From contig NZ_CP132294.1 in assembly GCF_030734285.1 (NCBI RefSeq), forward strand, positions 3,596,001 through 3,660,000: a stretch of 64,000 nt of DNA. The letters run 5' to 3'. Made by a program: the position numbers and the translations under genes. Positions 1 to 8,245 of this stretch are shown here, piece after piece. Source of the DNA: Natronococcus sp. AD-5 (GTDB lineage: Archaea > Halobacteriota > Halobacteria > Halobacteriales > Natrialbaceae). Within the stretch, counting starts at the first letter, position 1; each line of letters begins with the position of its first letter. The notes below the pieces were generated by a model. That model made no database searches, was not told where the DNA came from, and worked only from the letters and a program-made list of their open reading frames with translations.

Positions 1-278
1 TCGTGGCGCGGAACGAGCCGAGCGCAACGACGGTGCTTCCATCGTTGAGGAACCGGTCTGGTTGGACCGCGAACGTCTCAAACTCTTGCGCTGACGGTTC
101 TAAGACGTTCTCCAGTACTGCGTCGGGGCTGTGATAGACCCCGCTAACGAAGAATCCGTCGGGCTCGTTCCACTCGACGTCCGCAGCCAATAGGGAAAGG
201 GCCGCCTCCACGTCCTGCTCGCCGACCGTCTCGTACCAGTTCTGTACGACCTCAATTTCGGTCTGCCGTGCGCCCATC
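1..278 (-). CDS. NTF2/SnoaL-like protein, C-terminus off the window
   Basis: The minus frame opens at ATG 278 (MGARQTEIEVVQNWYE...) and stays open to base 1, so about 92 residues are visible and the C-terminus lies outside. The pattern of an N-terminal helix with WYE, then a segment ending in DVEWNEPDG, and then a cavity-lining region is that of SnoaL/ketosteroid-isomerase-like NTF2-fold proteins. A TATA-like AT-rich stretch (about 285-300) sits upstream of the start. NTF2-fold proteins bind or isomerise small molecules; no substrate can be deduced here. The fold call is moderately secure and the function is unknown. Confidence 0.6.
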
Positions 279-582
279 TCTTACACCAATTATTATGTAC
301 AACCCTCCTCGAGATATAGATAGCGGGAGATACGCTCCTACAGCGGTATTCGAAGTATCTACCGGACATGGTACCGCGCCTGACCTCCAAGCGGAGTTCT
401 TCTTGCGAGATGCGTCCCTCAGTCGAACACGGCGTTACTGACATTCTCTCGACCGTTTTCCGACTGGCGGTCCGTGCGTCACTCGGACGTAACTACGGCT
501 CCGTAAGCGATGACCGACCGCGACGAGGGGCGCTGACGTCCGAGAAAAAGCCTTTAACGCCGTCGCCCCGTACACCGGGCAA
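279..582. other. Intergenic region with divergent promoters
   Basis: No convincing gene. The left part is AT-rich and fits the promoter of the minus-strand NTF2-like gene. The right end has a TATA-like CTTTAA at 552-557, about 29 bases before the SRP54 start, which fits a leaderless or nearly leaderless transcript. The open frames here lack haloarchaeal acidic composition. Confidence 0.5.
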
Positions 583-1971
583 ATGGTACTCGACGATCTC
601 GGGAGTTCGCTGCGGGGAACCCTCGACAAACTCCGCGGGAAGTCGCGACTCAGCGAGGAGGACATCGAGGAGATCGTCAAGGAGATCCAGCGCTCCTTGC
701 TCTCCGCCGACGTCGACGTCTCGCTGGTGATGGAACTGTCGGACAACATCAAAGAGCGGTCCTTAGAGGAGGAACCCCCCGCCGGCACCCCGGCGCGGGA
801 CTTCGTCCTCCGAATCGTCTACGAGGAACTGGTCGATCTCATCGGCGACTCTACGGAATTGCCTCTGGAGGAGCAGACGATCCTTCTCGCAGGGCTGCAG
901 GGGTCCGGTAAGACGACGTCCGCCGCGAAGATGGCCTGGTGGTTCTCGACGAAGGGGCTGCGGCCGGCGGTCATCCAGACCGACACCTTCCGGCCCGGCG
1001 CCTACGACCAGGCCAAGGAGATGTGCGAGCGCGCGGAGGTCGACTTCTACGGCAACCCCGACAACGACGACCCGGTCGAGATCGCGCGCGACGGACTCGA
1101 GGAGACGAGCGAGGCCGACGTCCACATCGTGGACACGGCGGGTCGCCACGCGCTCGAGGACGACCTGATCGACGAGATCGAACGGATCGAGTCGACGGTC
1201 GATCCCGACAAGTCGCTGCTCGTGCTCGACGCGGCGATCGGGCAGGGTGCGAAGGATCAGGCCCAGCAGTTCGACGAGTCGATCGGGATCGACGGCGTCG
1301 TCATCACCAAGCTCGACGGTACCGCGAAAGGTGGCGGTGCGCTCACCGCGGCCGACCAGACCGACTCGTCGATCGCGTTCCTCGGAACCGGCGAGGAGGT
1401 CCAGGATATCGAGCGCTTCGAACCCAACGGCTTCATCTCGCGGCTGCTCGGGATGGGCGACCTCGGCCAGCTCGCCGAGCGCGTCGAGCGCGCCATGGAG
1501 CAGACCGACGTCGAAGAGGACGAGTGGGACCCCGAGGACATGCTCAGGGGCCAGTTCACCCTGAACGACATGCAGAAACAGATGGAGGCGATGAACAACA
1601 TGGGGCCGCTCGACCAGGTGATGGACATGATCCCCGGCTTCGGCGGCGGGATCAAGGACCAGCTCCCCGACGACGCGATGGACGTCACCCAGGAGCGGAT
1701 GCACACCTTCAGCGTCATCATGGACTCGATGACCGACGCCGAAAAGGAGTACCCGAAGGCCATCGGGGCGAGCCAGATCGAACGCATCGCTCGCGGCTCC
1801 GGGACGAGCGAAGACCAGGTTCGAGAGCTGCTCCAGCAGTACAAGATGATGGAGCGCACGATCAAGCAGTTCCAGGGGATGGGCTCCGACAAGGAGATGC
1901 AGCGCATGATGAAACAGATGCAACAGCAAGGCGGCGGTGGCGGCGGCATGGGCGGTATGGGACCGTTCTGA
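583..1971 (+). CDS. srp54: Signal recognition particle 54 kDa protein
   Basis: SRP54 (Ffh) GTPase, 462 residues, the usual family length. It binds 7S RNA and signal sequences and delivers ribosomes to the FtsY receptor at the membrane. The N domain (1-90) is followed by the G domain with P-loop GLQGSGKTT (about 104-112), [16 protein letters not shown] and [11 protein letters not shown] methionine-rich M domain runs from about residue 320 and ends in glycine/methionine repeats ([16 protein letters not shown]). ATG 583 places the N domain start correctly and lies about 29 bases after the TATA box. It is monocistronic in appearance; the next gene begins 101 bases later with a different kind of product. 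Confidence 0.97.
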   Translation: MVLDDLGSSLRGTLDKLRGKSRLSEEDIEEIVKEIQRSLLSADVDVSLVMELSDNIKERSLEEEPPAGTPARDFVLRIVYEELVDLIGDSTELPLEEQTILLAGLQGSGKTTSAAKMAWWFSTKGLRPAVIQTDTFRPGAYDQAKEMCERAEVDFYGNPDNDDPVEIARDGLEETSEADVHIVDTAGRHALEDDLIDEIERIESTVDPDKSLLVLDAAIGQGAKDQAQQFDESIGIDGVVITKLDGTAKGGGALTAADQTDSSIAFLGTGEEVQDIERFEPNGFISRLLGMGDLGQLAERVERAMEQTDVEEDEWDPEDMLRGQFTLNDMQKQMEAMNNMGPLDQVMDMIPGFGGGIKDQLPDDAMDVTQERMHTFSVIMDSMTDAEKEYPKAIGASQIERIARGSGTSEDQVRELLQQYKMMERTIKQFQGMGSDKEMQRMMKQMQQQGGGGGGMGGMGPF

Positions 1972-2072
1972 TACGCGTCCGATTTCCGCCGTGGCGATCT
2001 TCCGTCTCCGATACGTTCCGAAAATCGCCGTCCAGTACGTTCATTGTATTCTAGACGTATGGTCGGGTAGGA

Positions 2073-3041
2073 ATGGATCGCCGCCAGTATCTTCGGACCG
2101 GATTCTCTCTCGCGTGCTGTAGCGTCATCGCCGGCTGTCTCGACGAGGTCGACGCAGCCACCGGATCGGACGACGGAGCCGACGTCGAGGTGACGGACCG
2201 GACCGGCGAGCGCGCGCTCGCCCGGGCGGTCGGCCGGTTGAACGACGCGGCGCTCGCACTCGAGGTCGACGACCTCGAGGAGGACGAGGGAACGTTCGAT
2301 CCCGCGGAGCCGCGCGAACTGCTCGCCGCCGCGCGGGCGTACCTCGAGACCGCCGCCGCCGAACTCGAGGACGATCGCCAGCCCGACGTCGACGAACTGC
2401 GCGCGTACGCGTCCGTTCTCGAGGCGCTGGTCGACGTCGCCGAAACCGTCACCGACGACGCCCACGAGGACGACGTCGACGACGTCACCGACGCGATCGC
2501 GGATGGCCGGCTCGAGGAGGCGTCGGAAACCGTCGACGACCTGGCCGGAACGTTCGACCGTACGGAGAAGCGGTTCGATACCACCGAGTCCGACCTCGAG
2601 TCGCTCGACGCCGACAGACTCGACGCGCTCTCGATCGTCGATCTCGCGGAGATCGAGGCGGGCGCGTCGACTCTCGGCGACGTCCTGGCGTCGATGGTCG
2701 CGCTCGTAACCGCCCTCGAGTCGACGGTCGAGGGGTACGAGTGCCTCGAGCGCGGCGAGGAACGCACCGACGCTGAGGAGTACGAACGCGCCACCGAGTC
2801 GTTCCTCGAGGCCCGGGAGGCGTTCGCCGCGTCGACGGCGACCCTCGAAGACGGACGAGCGGACGCACCGACCGGACTCGAACCGCACTTCGAGACCGGA
2901 CTGTGCCAGAACGATCACCTGGAAACCGCGGCCGACCACTTCGTCGCGGCCACCGAGGCGACGACGGATCGCGATCCGCACACCGCGCGGCGACGACGGG
3001 AGGACGCCGAGGCGGCGCTCGAGTCCGTCGACTACTGTTAG
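2073..3041 (+). CDS. Tat lipoprotein of unknown function, helical and acidic
   Basis: 322 residues. The N-terminus has a twin-arginine signal (MDRRQYLRTG) and a lipobox ending IAGC, so it is probably exported folded by Tat and lipid-anchored at Cys22. The mature part is very acidic and predicted almost wholly helical, with repeated leucine/alanine heptad-like patterns (for example ALARAVGRLNDAALALEVDDLEE and later TPR-like stretches near 240-320). I recognise no enzymatic motif. It converges on the CBS-MaoC gene with a 4-base overlap of the two stop regions (3038-3041). A surface or periplasm-like binding role is possible but is only inference. Confidence 0.85.
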   Translation: MDRRQYLRTGFSLACCSVIAGCLDEVDAATGSDDGADVEVTDRTGERALARAVGRLNDAALALEVDDLEEDEGTFDPAEPRELLAAARAYLETAAAELEDDRQPDVDELRAYASVLEALVDVAETVTDDAHEDDVDDVTDAIADGRLEEASETVDDLAGTFDRTEKRFDTTESDLESLDADRLDALSIVDLAEIEAGASTLGDVLASMVALVTALESTVEGYECLERGEERTDAEEYERATESFLEAREAFAASTATLEDGRADAPTGLEPHFETGLCQNDHLETAADHFVAATEATTDRDPHTARRRREDAEAALESVDYC

Positions 3042-3994
3042 GCCGGCGCGGCCCGCTCGAGAACCGATTCGGGCGGTAACTCGTCGACGAGAACGACCGA
3101 ATCGCCCTCGAGGACGACCTCGTCGGAGCCGTCGCGGACGGTCGTTTCGATGCGGTACTTCGATCCGCCGAGGGCGTCGGTCACCTCGCAGACGGCGGTG
3201 ACGCGGTCGCCGATCGAGAGCGGCGCGAGGAAGCTACTCTCCTGCGAGAGGTAGATCGTCAATCCGGGCAGGCGCGCGAGCGCGGCGCTGATCAGCCCGT
3301 TCGCGAGGACGCCGTGGACGATCGGCTGCCCGAAGCGCGTCTCGGCGGCGTAGTCGGCGTCGAGGTGGAGCCGGTTCGTGTCGCCGGTCGCCTCGGCGAA
3401 GGTCTCGACGTCCTTCGCGGTGACGGGTTTCGAGAACGTGGCGACGTCGCCGACGGAGACGGTCGACTCGTCCTCGCCGTGGTACTCGAACGCCCAGTCG
3501 TCGCGTTCGTAGAGGGTGTCGGACCGTACCTGGCGTCGCGGGTGCTCGGCATCGGTCCCGCCCACGTGGTGACTCAGGTGCGGGACGAAGTACGACAGCT
3601 CCGTCGTCGTGAGGATGCCGACGAGCGCGCCGTCTTCGTCGTCTCCGCGCTCGTCCGTTTCGGGATCGCCGCCCTCGACGACCGGAAGGTGCTCGAGCCC
3701 CGTCGTGCGCAGTCGCTCGGCGGCGTCGACGATCGAGGCGTCGGCGCCGATCGTCTCGAGCGGCCGGGACATCGCGTCGGCGACCTCGAGGCCGCCGAGG
3801 TCCTGGCGATCGCAGAGACAGCTCGCGAAGTCGCCCTCGGTGACGATACCGGTCGGCCGGTCGTCGCGGACGACGACGACCGAACTGACGCGTTCGTCGC
3901 GCATCAGCGTCGCAGCGTCGGCGACGGTCGCGTCCGGCCGGACGGTGACGACGTCGGTGACCATGATCTCCGAGACGGGTATCGTGCGGTGCAT
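3038..3994 (-). CDS. CBS-domain pair fused to a MaoC-like hydratase
   Basis: 318 residues. Two CBS modules occupy about residues 8-135 (IMVTDVVTVRPDATVADAA and DAMSRPLETIGADASIVDAA), normally adenine-nucleotide sensors. An acidic linker follows (about 105-120 and 145-180), then a hot-dog-fold MaoC domain (about 185-310) with the hydratase-type signature ATGDTNRLHLD...FGQPIVHG. MaoC domains hydrate enoyl-CoA substrates. The fusion suggests an acyl-CoA hydratase tuned by cellular energy state; the domains are clear and the regulation is inferred. ATG 3994 gives a complete first CBS module. It ends against the preceding lipoprotein gene on the other strand. Confidence 0.88.
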   Translation of the reverse strand: MHRTIPVSEIMVTDVVTVRPDATVADAATLMRDERVSSVVVVRDDRPTGIVTEGDFASCLCDRQDLGGLEVADAMSRPLETIGADASIVDAAERLRTTGLEHLPVVEGGDPETDERGDDEDGALVGILTTTELSYFVPHLSHHVGGTDAEHPRRQVRSDTLYERDDWAFEYHGEDESTVSVGDVATFSKPVTAKDVETFAEATGDTNRLHLDADYAAETRFGQPIVHGVLANGLISAALARLPGLTIYLSQESSFLAPLSIGDRVTAVCEVTDALGGSKYRIETTVRDGSDEVVLEGDSVVLVDELPPESVLERAAPA

Positions 3995-4070
3995 ACCGAC
4001 TCCCTACGTCGACCCGGCCTATCAACACCGCACCCTCGCGCCGTCGGCGCGGCCGATCGCTCGAGCCGCC

Positions 4071-4484
4071 TCAGGTGTCGACCGGTCTCCCGTCTTCGGT
4101 CGGCGGGGCGACGTGGTCGACGTAGCTCTCGAGGTCCGGTTCCTCGACGCGCACGCGGACGGCGATCTCGCCGAGTTCGTCCGGTTCGCCGACCGAGAAG
4201 TTGACTCGATCCTCGAAGGCCGCCTGTTTCTTCAGCGCGAACGAGAACGCGTCGCCCTCGCGGTTGGCGAAGAACTCCCCACGGGCGGTATCGAGGATCT
4301 CCTGGCGGTGCAACAGTTCGGAGAAGTGATCCAGCGAGTGGGTCTCGCCTCTGATCTCGCCGAACGACTCCTCGAGTTCGGCGTTGGGGAAAACGTTCGT
4401 GACGGCGTCGGCGACGCGGCTCGTCACTTCGGTATCGTACACCGGCGCCGTGATCTCGACGTCGACGCGGTAGACGTCGGTCAC
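4071..4484 (-). CDS. UPF0201 family RNA-binding-like protein
   Basis: 137 residues from a GTG start (VTDVYRVDVEITAPVYDTEV). Its GTG overlaps the TGA of the upstream UPF0200 gene as GTGA (4481-4484), so the two are translationally coupled. Sequence landmarks typical of the archaeal UPF0201 family are the first strand VDVEITAPV, the middle FGEIRGETHSLDHFSELLHRQEILDTAR, and FALKKQAAFEDRVNFSV followed by the ...ELGEIAVRV strand. The family is thought to have an RNA-binding-like fold and is conserved next to the P-loop kinase gene. The precise role is unknown. Confidence 0.85.
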   Translation of the reverse strand: MTDVYRVDVEITAPVYDTEVTSRVADAVTNVFPNAELEESFGEIRGETHSLDHFSELLHRQEILDTARGEFFANREGDAFSFALKKQAAFEDRVNFSVGEPDELGEIAVRVRVEEPDLESYVDHVAPPTEDGRPVDT

Positions 4485-5068
4485 GGCTGTCGAACCTCGT
4501 TTCCCGGGGTTTCGGTTACGCGCGACTCGTCCCCGACGATCGCCCGGATCCGATCGTGGAACGCCTCGAGCGAGTCGGTGTTCTCCACGACGACGTCGGC
4601 GCGGTCCATCGCGTCGTCCATGCCGAAGCCGCGCTCGCGCTCGTCGCGGGCGGCGAGCCCCTCGCCGCCGTCGCCCTCGCCGACGTCGCGGCCGCGGGCG
4701 TCGATGCGCTCGGCCCGGACCTCGAAGGGGGCTTCGATGCTGACGAGCGTGAACGCGTCTTCGAACTGCTCCTCGAAGACGTCGACCTCGACGTCCGACC
4801 GGATGCCGTCGACCAGCACCGCGTCGTGATCCTCGAGGCGGTCTTCGATCATCGGGAGCGAGCGCTCGGCGATGGCCGCCGGTCCGTTCTCGTCGCGCAG
4901 CGCCTGGGCGACGCTCCCGTGGTCTTTCGCGGGGTCGAGCCCGCGGTCGGCCGTCTCCTGGCGGACGACGTCGCCCATCGTCACTACGGGGATTCCCTCC
5001 TCGCGTGCGACGGTGGCGGCCTCGCCCTTGCCGCTGCCGGGAAGTCCCACCGTTCCGATGACGTGCAT
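4481..5068 (-). CDS. UPF0200 family P-loop kinase-like protein
   Basis: 195 residues starting MHVIGTVGLPGSGKGEAATVAREEG. The Walker A motif GLPGSGKG is at about residues 8-15, followed by VVTMGDVVR and an acidic lid-like region. It resembles adenylate or dephospho-CoA kinases, but members of this archaeal family (UPF0200) have no firm activity. The frame is open further upstream, but ATG 5068 is preferred: it gives the canonical N-terminal strand and lies about 27 bases downstream of a minus-strand TATA-like CCTTATGCAC (about 5090-5100). It forms a two-gene operon with the UPF0201 gene through a 4-base stop/start overlap. Confidence 0.87.
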   Translation of the reverse strand: MHVIGTVGLPGSGKGEAATVAREEGIPVVTMGDVVRQETADRGLDPAKDHGSVAQALRDENGPAAIAERSLPMIEDRLEDHDAVLVDGIRSDVEVDVFEEQFEDAFTLVSIEAPFEVRAERIDARGRDVGEGDGGEGLAARDERERGFGMDDAMDRADVVVENTDSLEAFHDRIRAIVGDESRVTETPGNEVRQP

Positions 5069-5434
5069 CGAGAAGACGTACCGGCGAGACGTGCATAAGG
5101 GCTGTGTTCGTCGCTCGAGGGAGTTCGATCGGATAGCCCGTCGATAGCGGCCCGGTTGTTTCTGCTGCAACGTATTAGGAATCAATTGTGTGTAACGGGC
5201 GCTTCGTCGATTTGGAGCGTCGGACGTCGGCTCCCTCGCGCCGGCGGTCCGATCGCGGCGCGCAGTCACGTTCGATTTCTGATCACTAACTATTTCATCC
5301 AAGAAACAACGGTCGTGATCGAAACCGTTCATCTCCCTCGATCGAACCGCGATAACTCGTCTGAATCGGAACCAATCGTCGAAACGGAGTGTGGCTGTTA
5401 TTTACCACTTTGTCATTGGCCTCGCGTGCGTACC
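5069..5434. other. Divergent intergenic region
   Basis: No gene is supported. It contains the minus-strand promoter for the UPF0200 gene at its left end. TTATTTA (about 5398-5404) lies about 30 bases before ATG 5435 and fits the TATA box of the acidic lipoprotein gene. The middle (5150-5350) is relatively AT-rich compared with the flanks. Confidence 0.45.
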
Positions 5435-5872
5435 ATGACAAAATCATCCCTTGACAGGCGTCGATTCACGAAGGTAATCGGTGCCGGTATGGTCGCGGCT
5501 ATCGCCGGCTGTTCGGACGCTGAGGATGCCGTCAACGGCGAAGATGAGGAAGACGATGGAACGGAGAACGGTGACGGGCTCGGTGAAAACGGCGAGAACG
5601 ACGGAAACGGCGGAATGGAAGAAGACGATATGGGTGAGGGCGAAGGGAACGGGATGAGCGAAGACGAGAACGAGACGGAAGAGGGCGGCACGGGCGAAGA
5701 CGACGGCACGGGCGAAGGCAACGAGACGGAAGAGGGCGGTATGGGCGAAGACGAGAACGGGACGGAAGAGGGCGGTATGGGCGAAGACGAGAACGGGACG
5801 GAGGAAGGCGGCACGGGCGAAGACGACGGCATGGGTGAAGGCAACGAGACGGAAGAGGACGGCGGCCTTTAA
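5435..5872 (+). CDS. Acidic low-complexity Tat lipoprotein
   Basis: 145 residues. The N-terminus MTKSSLDRRRFTKVIGAG with a lipobox ending IAGC (Cys26) is a Tat lipoprotein signal. Everything after Cys26 is Glu/Asp/Gly/Asn/Thr with no hydrophobic core, so the mature protein is a lipid-tethered, highly negative and probably disordered tail. Tandem repeats of 12 and 17 residues fill residues 74-144. ATG 5435 is chosen over upstream starts because it precedes the twin-arginine motif and follows a TATA-like TTATTTA by about 30 bases. The function is unknown; ion buffering or surface hydration is conceivable but not shown. Confidence 0.75.
   Translation: MTKSSLDRRRFTKVIGAGMVAAIAGCSDAEDAVNGEDEEDDGTENGDGLGENGENDGNGGMEEDDMGEGEGNGMSEDENETEEGGTGEDDGTGEGNETEEGGMGEDENGTEEGGMGEDENGTEEGGTGEDDGMGEGNETEEDGGL
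5654..5866 (+). repeat. Coding tandem repeats, 36- and 51-base units
   Basis: Within the acidic lipoprotein, a 12-residue unit (MGEDENGTEEGG type) and a 17-residue unit (TGEDDGTGEGNETEEGG type) occur in the order 12-17-12-12-17. The two adjacent 12-residue units are almost identical at DNA level, pointing to recent duplication by slippage or unequal exchange. Confidence 0.85.
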
Positions 5873-6248
5873 CGCGGCACCCGGCGAACTGGGCTGACGT
5901 CAGTTCCGGGCACTTTCCCTTCCGGTTCGATCGACTGACCGATAGCCGCCGGCGCGAAACGCGTCGGTCTCCGCGTGATGACTCGAGAGTCGATCGAGGA
6001 GTGTCACGATAGCGGGTCGACGCGGCTGGTCGCCGCCCGTCGTTCGACGGTACGGACCCTCCGCCCGACGCGCTCGTCGGTCGCGTTCGGTTCGATTCTC
6101 CGTCCGTCGCCGACCTCCTCCAGGTGGTCGTCTCGACGCGGTTCGCCACCGGGGTCGCGCTACTCGATCCCCGTGCCGGCCGCCGGCCGCATCCCGCGGA
6201 CGGGGAATCCCAACTGCTTATATCGATCGATCGATGATTCGTACTCGA
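5873..6248. other. Intergenic region ending in the tRNA-Arg promoter
   Basis: I see no gene in the first 340 bases. TTATAT at 6218-6223 is centred about 28 bases before the tRNA-Arg 5' end at 6249 and is its likely TATA box. Confidence 0.55.
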
Positions 6249-6323
6249 GGGCACGTAGCTCAGTCCGGATAGAGCGTCGGACTTCTAATCCGACGGTCGT
6301 GGGTTCAAATCCCATCGTGCCCG
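6249..6323 (+). tRNA. tRNA-Arg (anticodon TCT)
   Basis: Folds as a complete cloverleaf without an intron. The acceptor GGGCACG (6249-6255) pairs with CGTGCCC (6316-6322), with discriminator G at 6323. The anticodon stem TCGGA/TCCGA encloses loop CTTCTAA, giving TCT. The T-arm is GTGGG TTCAAAT CCCAT. CCA is not encoded. It is followed directly by a structured element carrying a degenerate copy of its 3' end. Confidence 0.95.
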
Positions 6324-6429
6324 TTATCTGCGAACACCGTGAGCAGTAACGGCATCGGGATTTGAACGAGACCGAGGCTCTGCGCTTGACGCAGGTTCTC
6401 GGACGTAGTTCACAATCCCATCGCGCCCG
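6324..6429 (+). repeat. tRNA-trailing palindromic element with degenerate tRNA-Arg 3' copy
   Basis: A small hairpin (CTGC...GCAG, 6328-6346) comes first. Then GGGATTTGAAC (6357-6367), the exact reverse complement of the T-arm of the preceding tRNA, can pair with GTTCACAATCCC (6408-6419) with one bulged base. Inside are stems CCGAG/CTCGG (6372-6376/6398-6402) and CTGCG/CGCAG (6380-6384/6390-6394). Bases 6408-6429 repeat the tRNA 3' end (6303-6323) with one inserted base in the T-loop and T to C in the acceptor. A closely similar architecture follows tRNA-Pro at 43366-43487. Confidence 0.7.
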
Positions 6430-6704
6430 TCGATTCGTTCCCGCGTCCACTCGTCGCAGAATTACGGACCGAGATGGATCGCCCTGGACGAGTCGAGCGC
6501 AGCCGTAGTGTGCGCGTTCTTGCGTCGTTCATCCTTCCTTGTTACTACTGTTAAGAAGTATGCAACTAACCGTAACGAAGGGTTTCTGACGGAATCCGTT
6601 CTCGTGGAGTCGCTGTCGGGCGCCGACGCAACTCGCTCGAGCAGGCGTCCCGGAGCACGGACAAACGGGCGCGAGACGACCGCACCGCCGACAGGAAACG
6701 GGAT

Positions 6705-7790
6705 TCAGACTCGAACGCGTCGCTTCTCGAGATCGGCCTCGAGCCGCCTCGCGGCCTCGAGTCGCAGCTTCTTCGCGCGGCGTTTCGTGAGCCGCGAGTC
6801 GGGCAGGCGAGCCGCGAGCGGATCGTACGTCGAGGGGGAGAACCCGAGTTCCTGGAGGTAGCGCCGGACGCTCGCGTCGCCGAGCCCGTCGCGGATCACC
6901 GTGTCGGTGACTTCCTCGACGGTTTCGAACGCGGGGAGCGGCATTTCGTCACCGGTGTCGCCGGCCGACGATTCGCCGTCGTCGATGACGGTACCGCGGG
7001 CGTCGGCGTGGGTGACGATCGATCGAACCGCCTCCGCCAGCCGGAGAACCTGACTCGGCAGGGCCGCGTCGGGCGAGCGCCACTCGACGGTCGGCATCGC
7101 CGTTCGCAGTCGGACCGGGTTCCAGACCGCGTCGTAAGGATCGAACTCGTCGTCGAAGGCGTCCGGATCGACGCCGCGCTCGAGTGCGCGCTCGCGGAAC
7201 GTCTCGTAGGCGTCCTCGAGGCGGTCCTCCCACTCGGCGACGCTGTCGACGTAGGGCCGGAGCTGTCCCTGTTCCGGACAGGGTTCGTAACACGAGCGCC
7301 GGTAGAGGTACGGACGAGCGCACTCGAGGAGTCGCTCGCCGCGGTAGTGCGACGAGCTGTTGACGAGCGCGAAGGCGGGATCGAGCGCCGTCAGCGCGTT
7401 GAGCTGATCGACGACGTTCGACTGCTCGAAGTGCACGTGCGTGCCGGCGCAGACGCGGGCGTCGTCGAACGTCGGGCCCACGATCCGGCGCTGGAGGTCG
7501 GTTCCCCGCTTGTCGCGGTACGGGATCTCGGCCGGCGAGGCGTGCAGCGGCGTCGCCAGCGGGACGAGTCGCTTGTCCTGTTCGTGCGCCGCGTCGACGA
7601 CGGTTCGGATCCGGCCGCGGAACTCCTCGCGGAGTTCGGCCGTCGACGAACACGGGGTCGTCTTGATCTCGAGCATCGGCTCGACGAACTCGGGGTCGAC
7701 CTGCGTCGAGACGTCGAGCAGCGTTTCGGGGGGTACCAGGTCGCCGTCGTCGTCGATAACCCAGTACTCCACCTCGAGGCTAGTGTTCAT
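6705..7790 (-). CDS. Glutamate-cysteine ligase-like (GCS2 family) protein
   Basis: 361 residues from ATG 7790 (MNTSLEVEYWVIDDDGDLV). Family landmarks are the N-terminal VEYWVID (equivalent to the GVEEE strand), LEIKTTPC, the central CAGTHVHFEQ with metal/substrate histidines, and PTVEWRSPDAA near the C-terminus. GCS2 enzymes join glutamate to an amine; in halophilic archaea gamma-glutamylcysteine is the main thiol, made by a GCS2-family GshA. This protein is divergent at its N-terminus, so it may be a paralogue acting on another amine. An in-frame extension to 8000 exists, but its composition is not coding-like. No operon partner is evident. Confidence 0.8.
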   Translation of the reverse strand: MNTSLEVEYWVIDDDGDLVPPETLLDVSTQVDPEFVEPMLEIKTTPCSSTAELREEFRGRIRTVVDAAHEQDKRLVPLATPLHASPAEIPYRDKRGTDLQRRIVGPTFDDARVCAGTHVHFEQSNVVDQLNALTALDPAFALVNSSSHYRGERLLECARPYLYRRSCYEPCPEQGQLRPYVDSVAEWEDRLEDAYETFRERALERGVDPDAFDDEFDPYDAVWNPVRLRTAMPTVEWRSPDAALPSQVLRLAEAVRSIVTHADARGTVIDDGESSAGDTGDEMPLPAFETVEEVTDTVIRDGLGDASVRRYLQELGFSPSTYDPLAARLPDSRLTKRRAKKLRLEAARRLEADLEKRRVRV

Positions 7791-8245
7791 GGTTGTCTCC
7801 GTTGGACTGCACCCGTCGCACCGGCCCTCGAACGAGCCGTCACCGGGCCGGTCACCGTTTCGGACGCCGGTTCCGAATTCGAACGACGGCGAAGTCGGCG
7901 ACGGCGCCCGGGTTCTTCCGCTTTCGGATTTCAGAGTAGGGAGGATCCGCGTGAAGCCGTTGAGCCTGCGTGCGAAGGGGAGAGCGCACACGATACGCAC
8001 GGCAGACGGAAAGTCGGGTCTTTCGACACGTTCGGAGCGACGCCCGTAGCTGCGCGCCTGGCGTCACGACGCGATAAGGTTCACGAATTACGGTGCGGCG
8101 GTTCCGATCCGTTCTAACGAGGGGATAGCCGCCAGCGTTCCCGGCCGTCTCCGCGATGGGGTCGTCGGCGCGCGGCCGGGCGTCGCGAGTAGCGCTTCTC
8201 CTCGGGTGGACACGATTTATGCCGCTCAACGCCCTACGAACGGTA
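7791..8245. other. Intergenic region without a supported gene
   Basis: Several frames are open but all have Arg/Ser-rich, non-acidic compositions typical of shadows. GATTTAT (about 8214-8220) lies about 29 bases before ATG 8246 and is the probable TATA box of the cupredoxin-like gene. Confidence 0.45.

Noticed and set aside
1257-2981. 574-codon minus-strand frame opposite SRP54 and the lipoprotein
   Set aside because: It spans two plus-strand genes and an intergenic gap, has no recognisable domain and is a shadow.
5654-5866. Regularly spaced repeats, possible CRISPR array
   Set aside because: Units are in-frame coding repeats without unique spacers and encode an acidic tail; no cas gene is near.
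6303-6429. Simple att scar of an integrated element at tRNA-Arg
   Set aside because: No integrase or element lies between the two copies (about 85 bases apart), and an inverted arm and inner stems are present, which a plain scar would not have. Not fully excluded.
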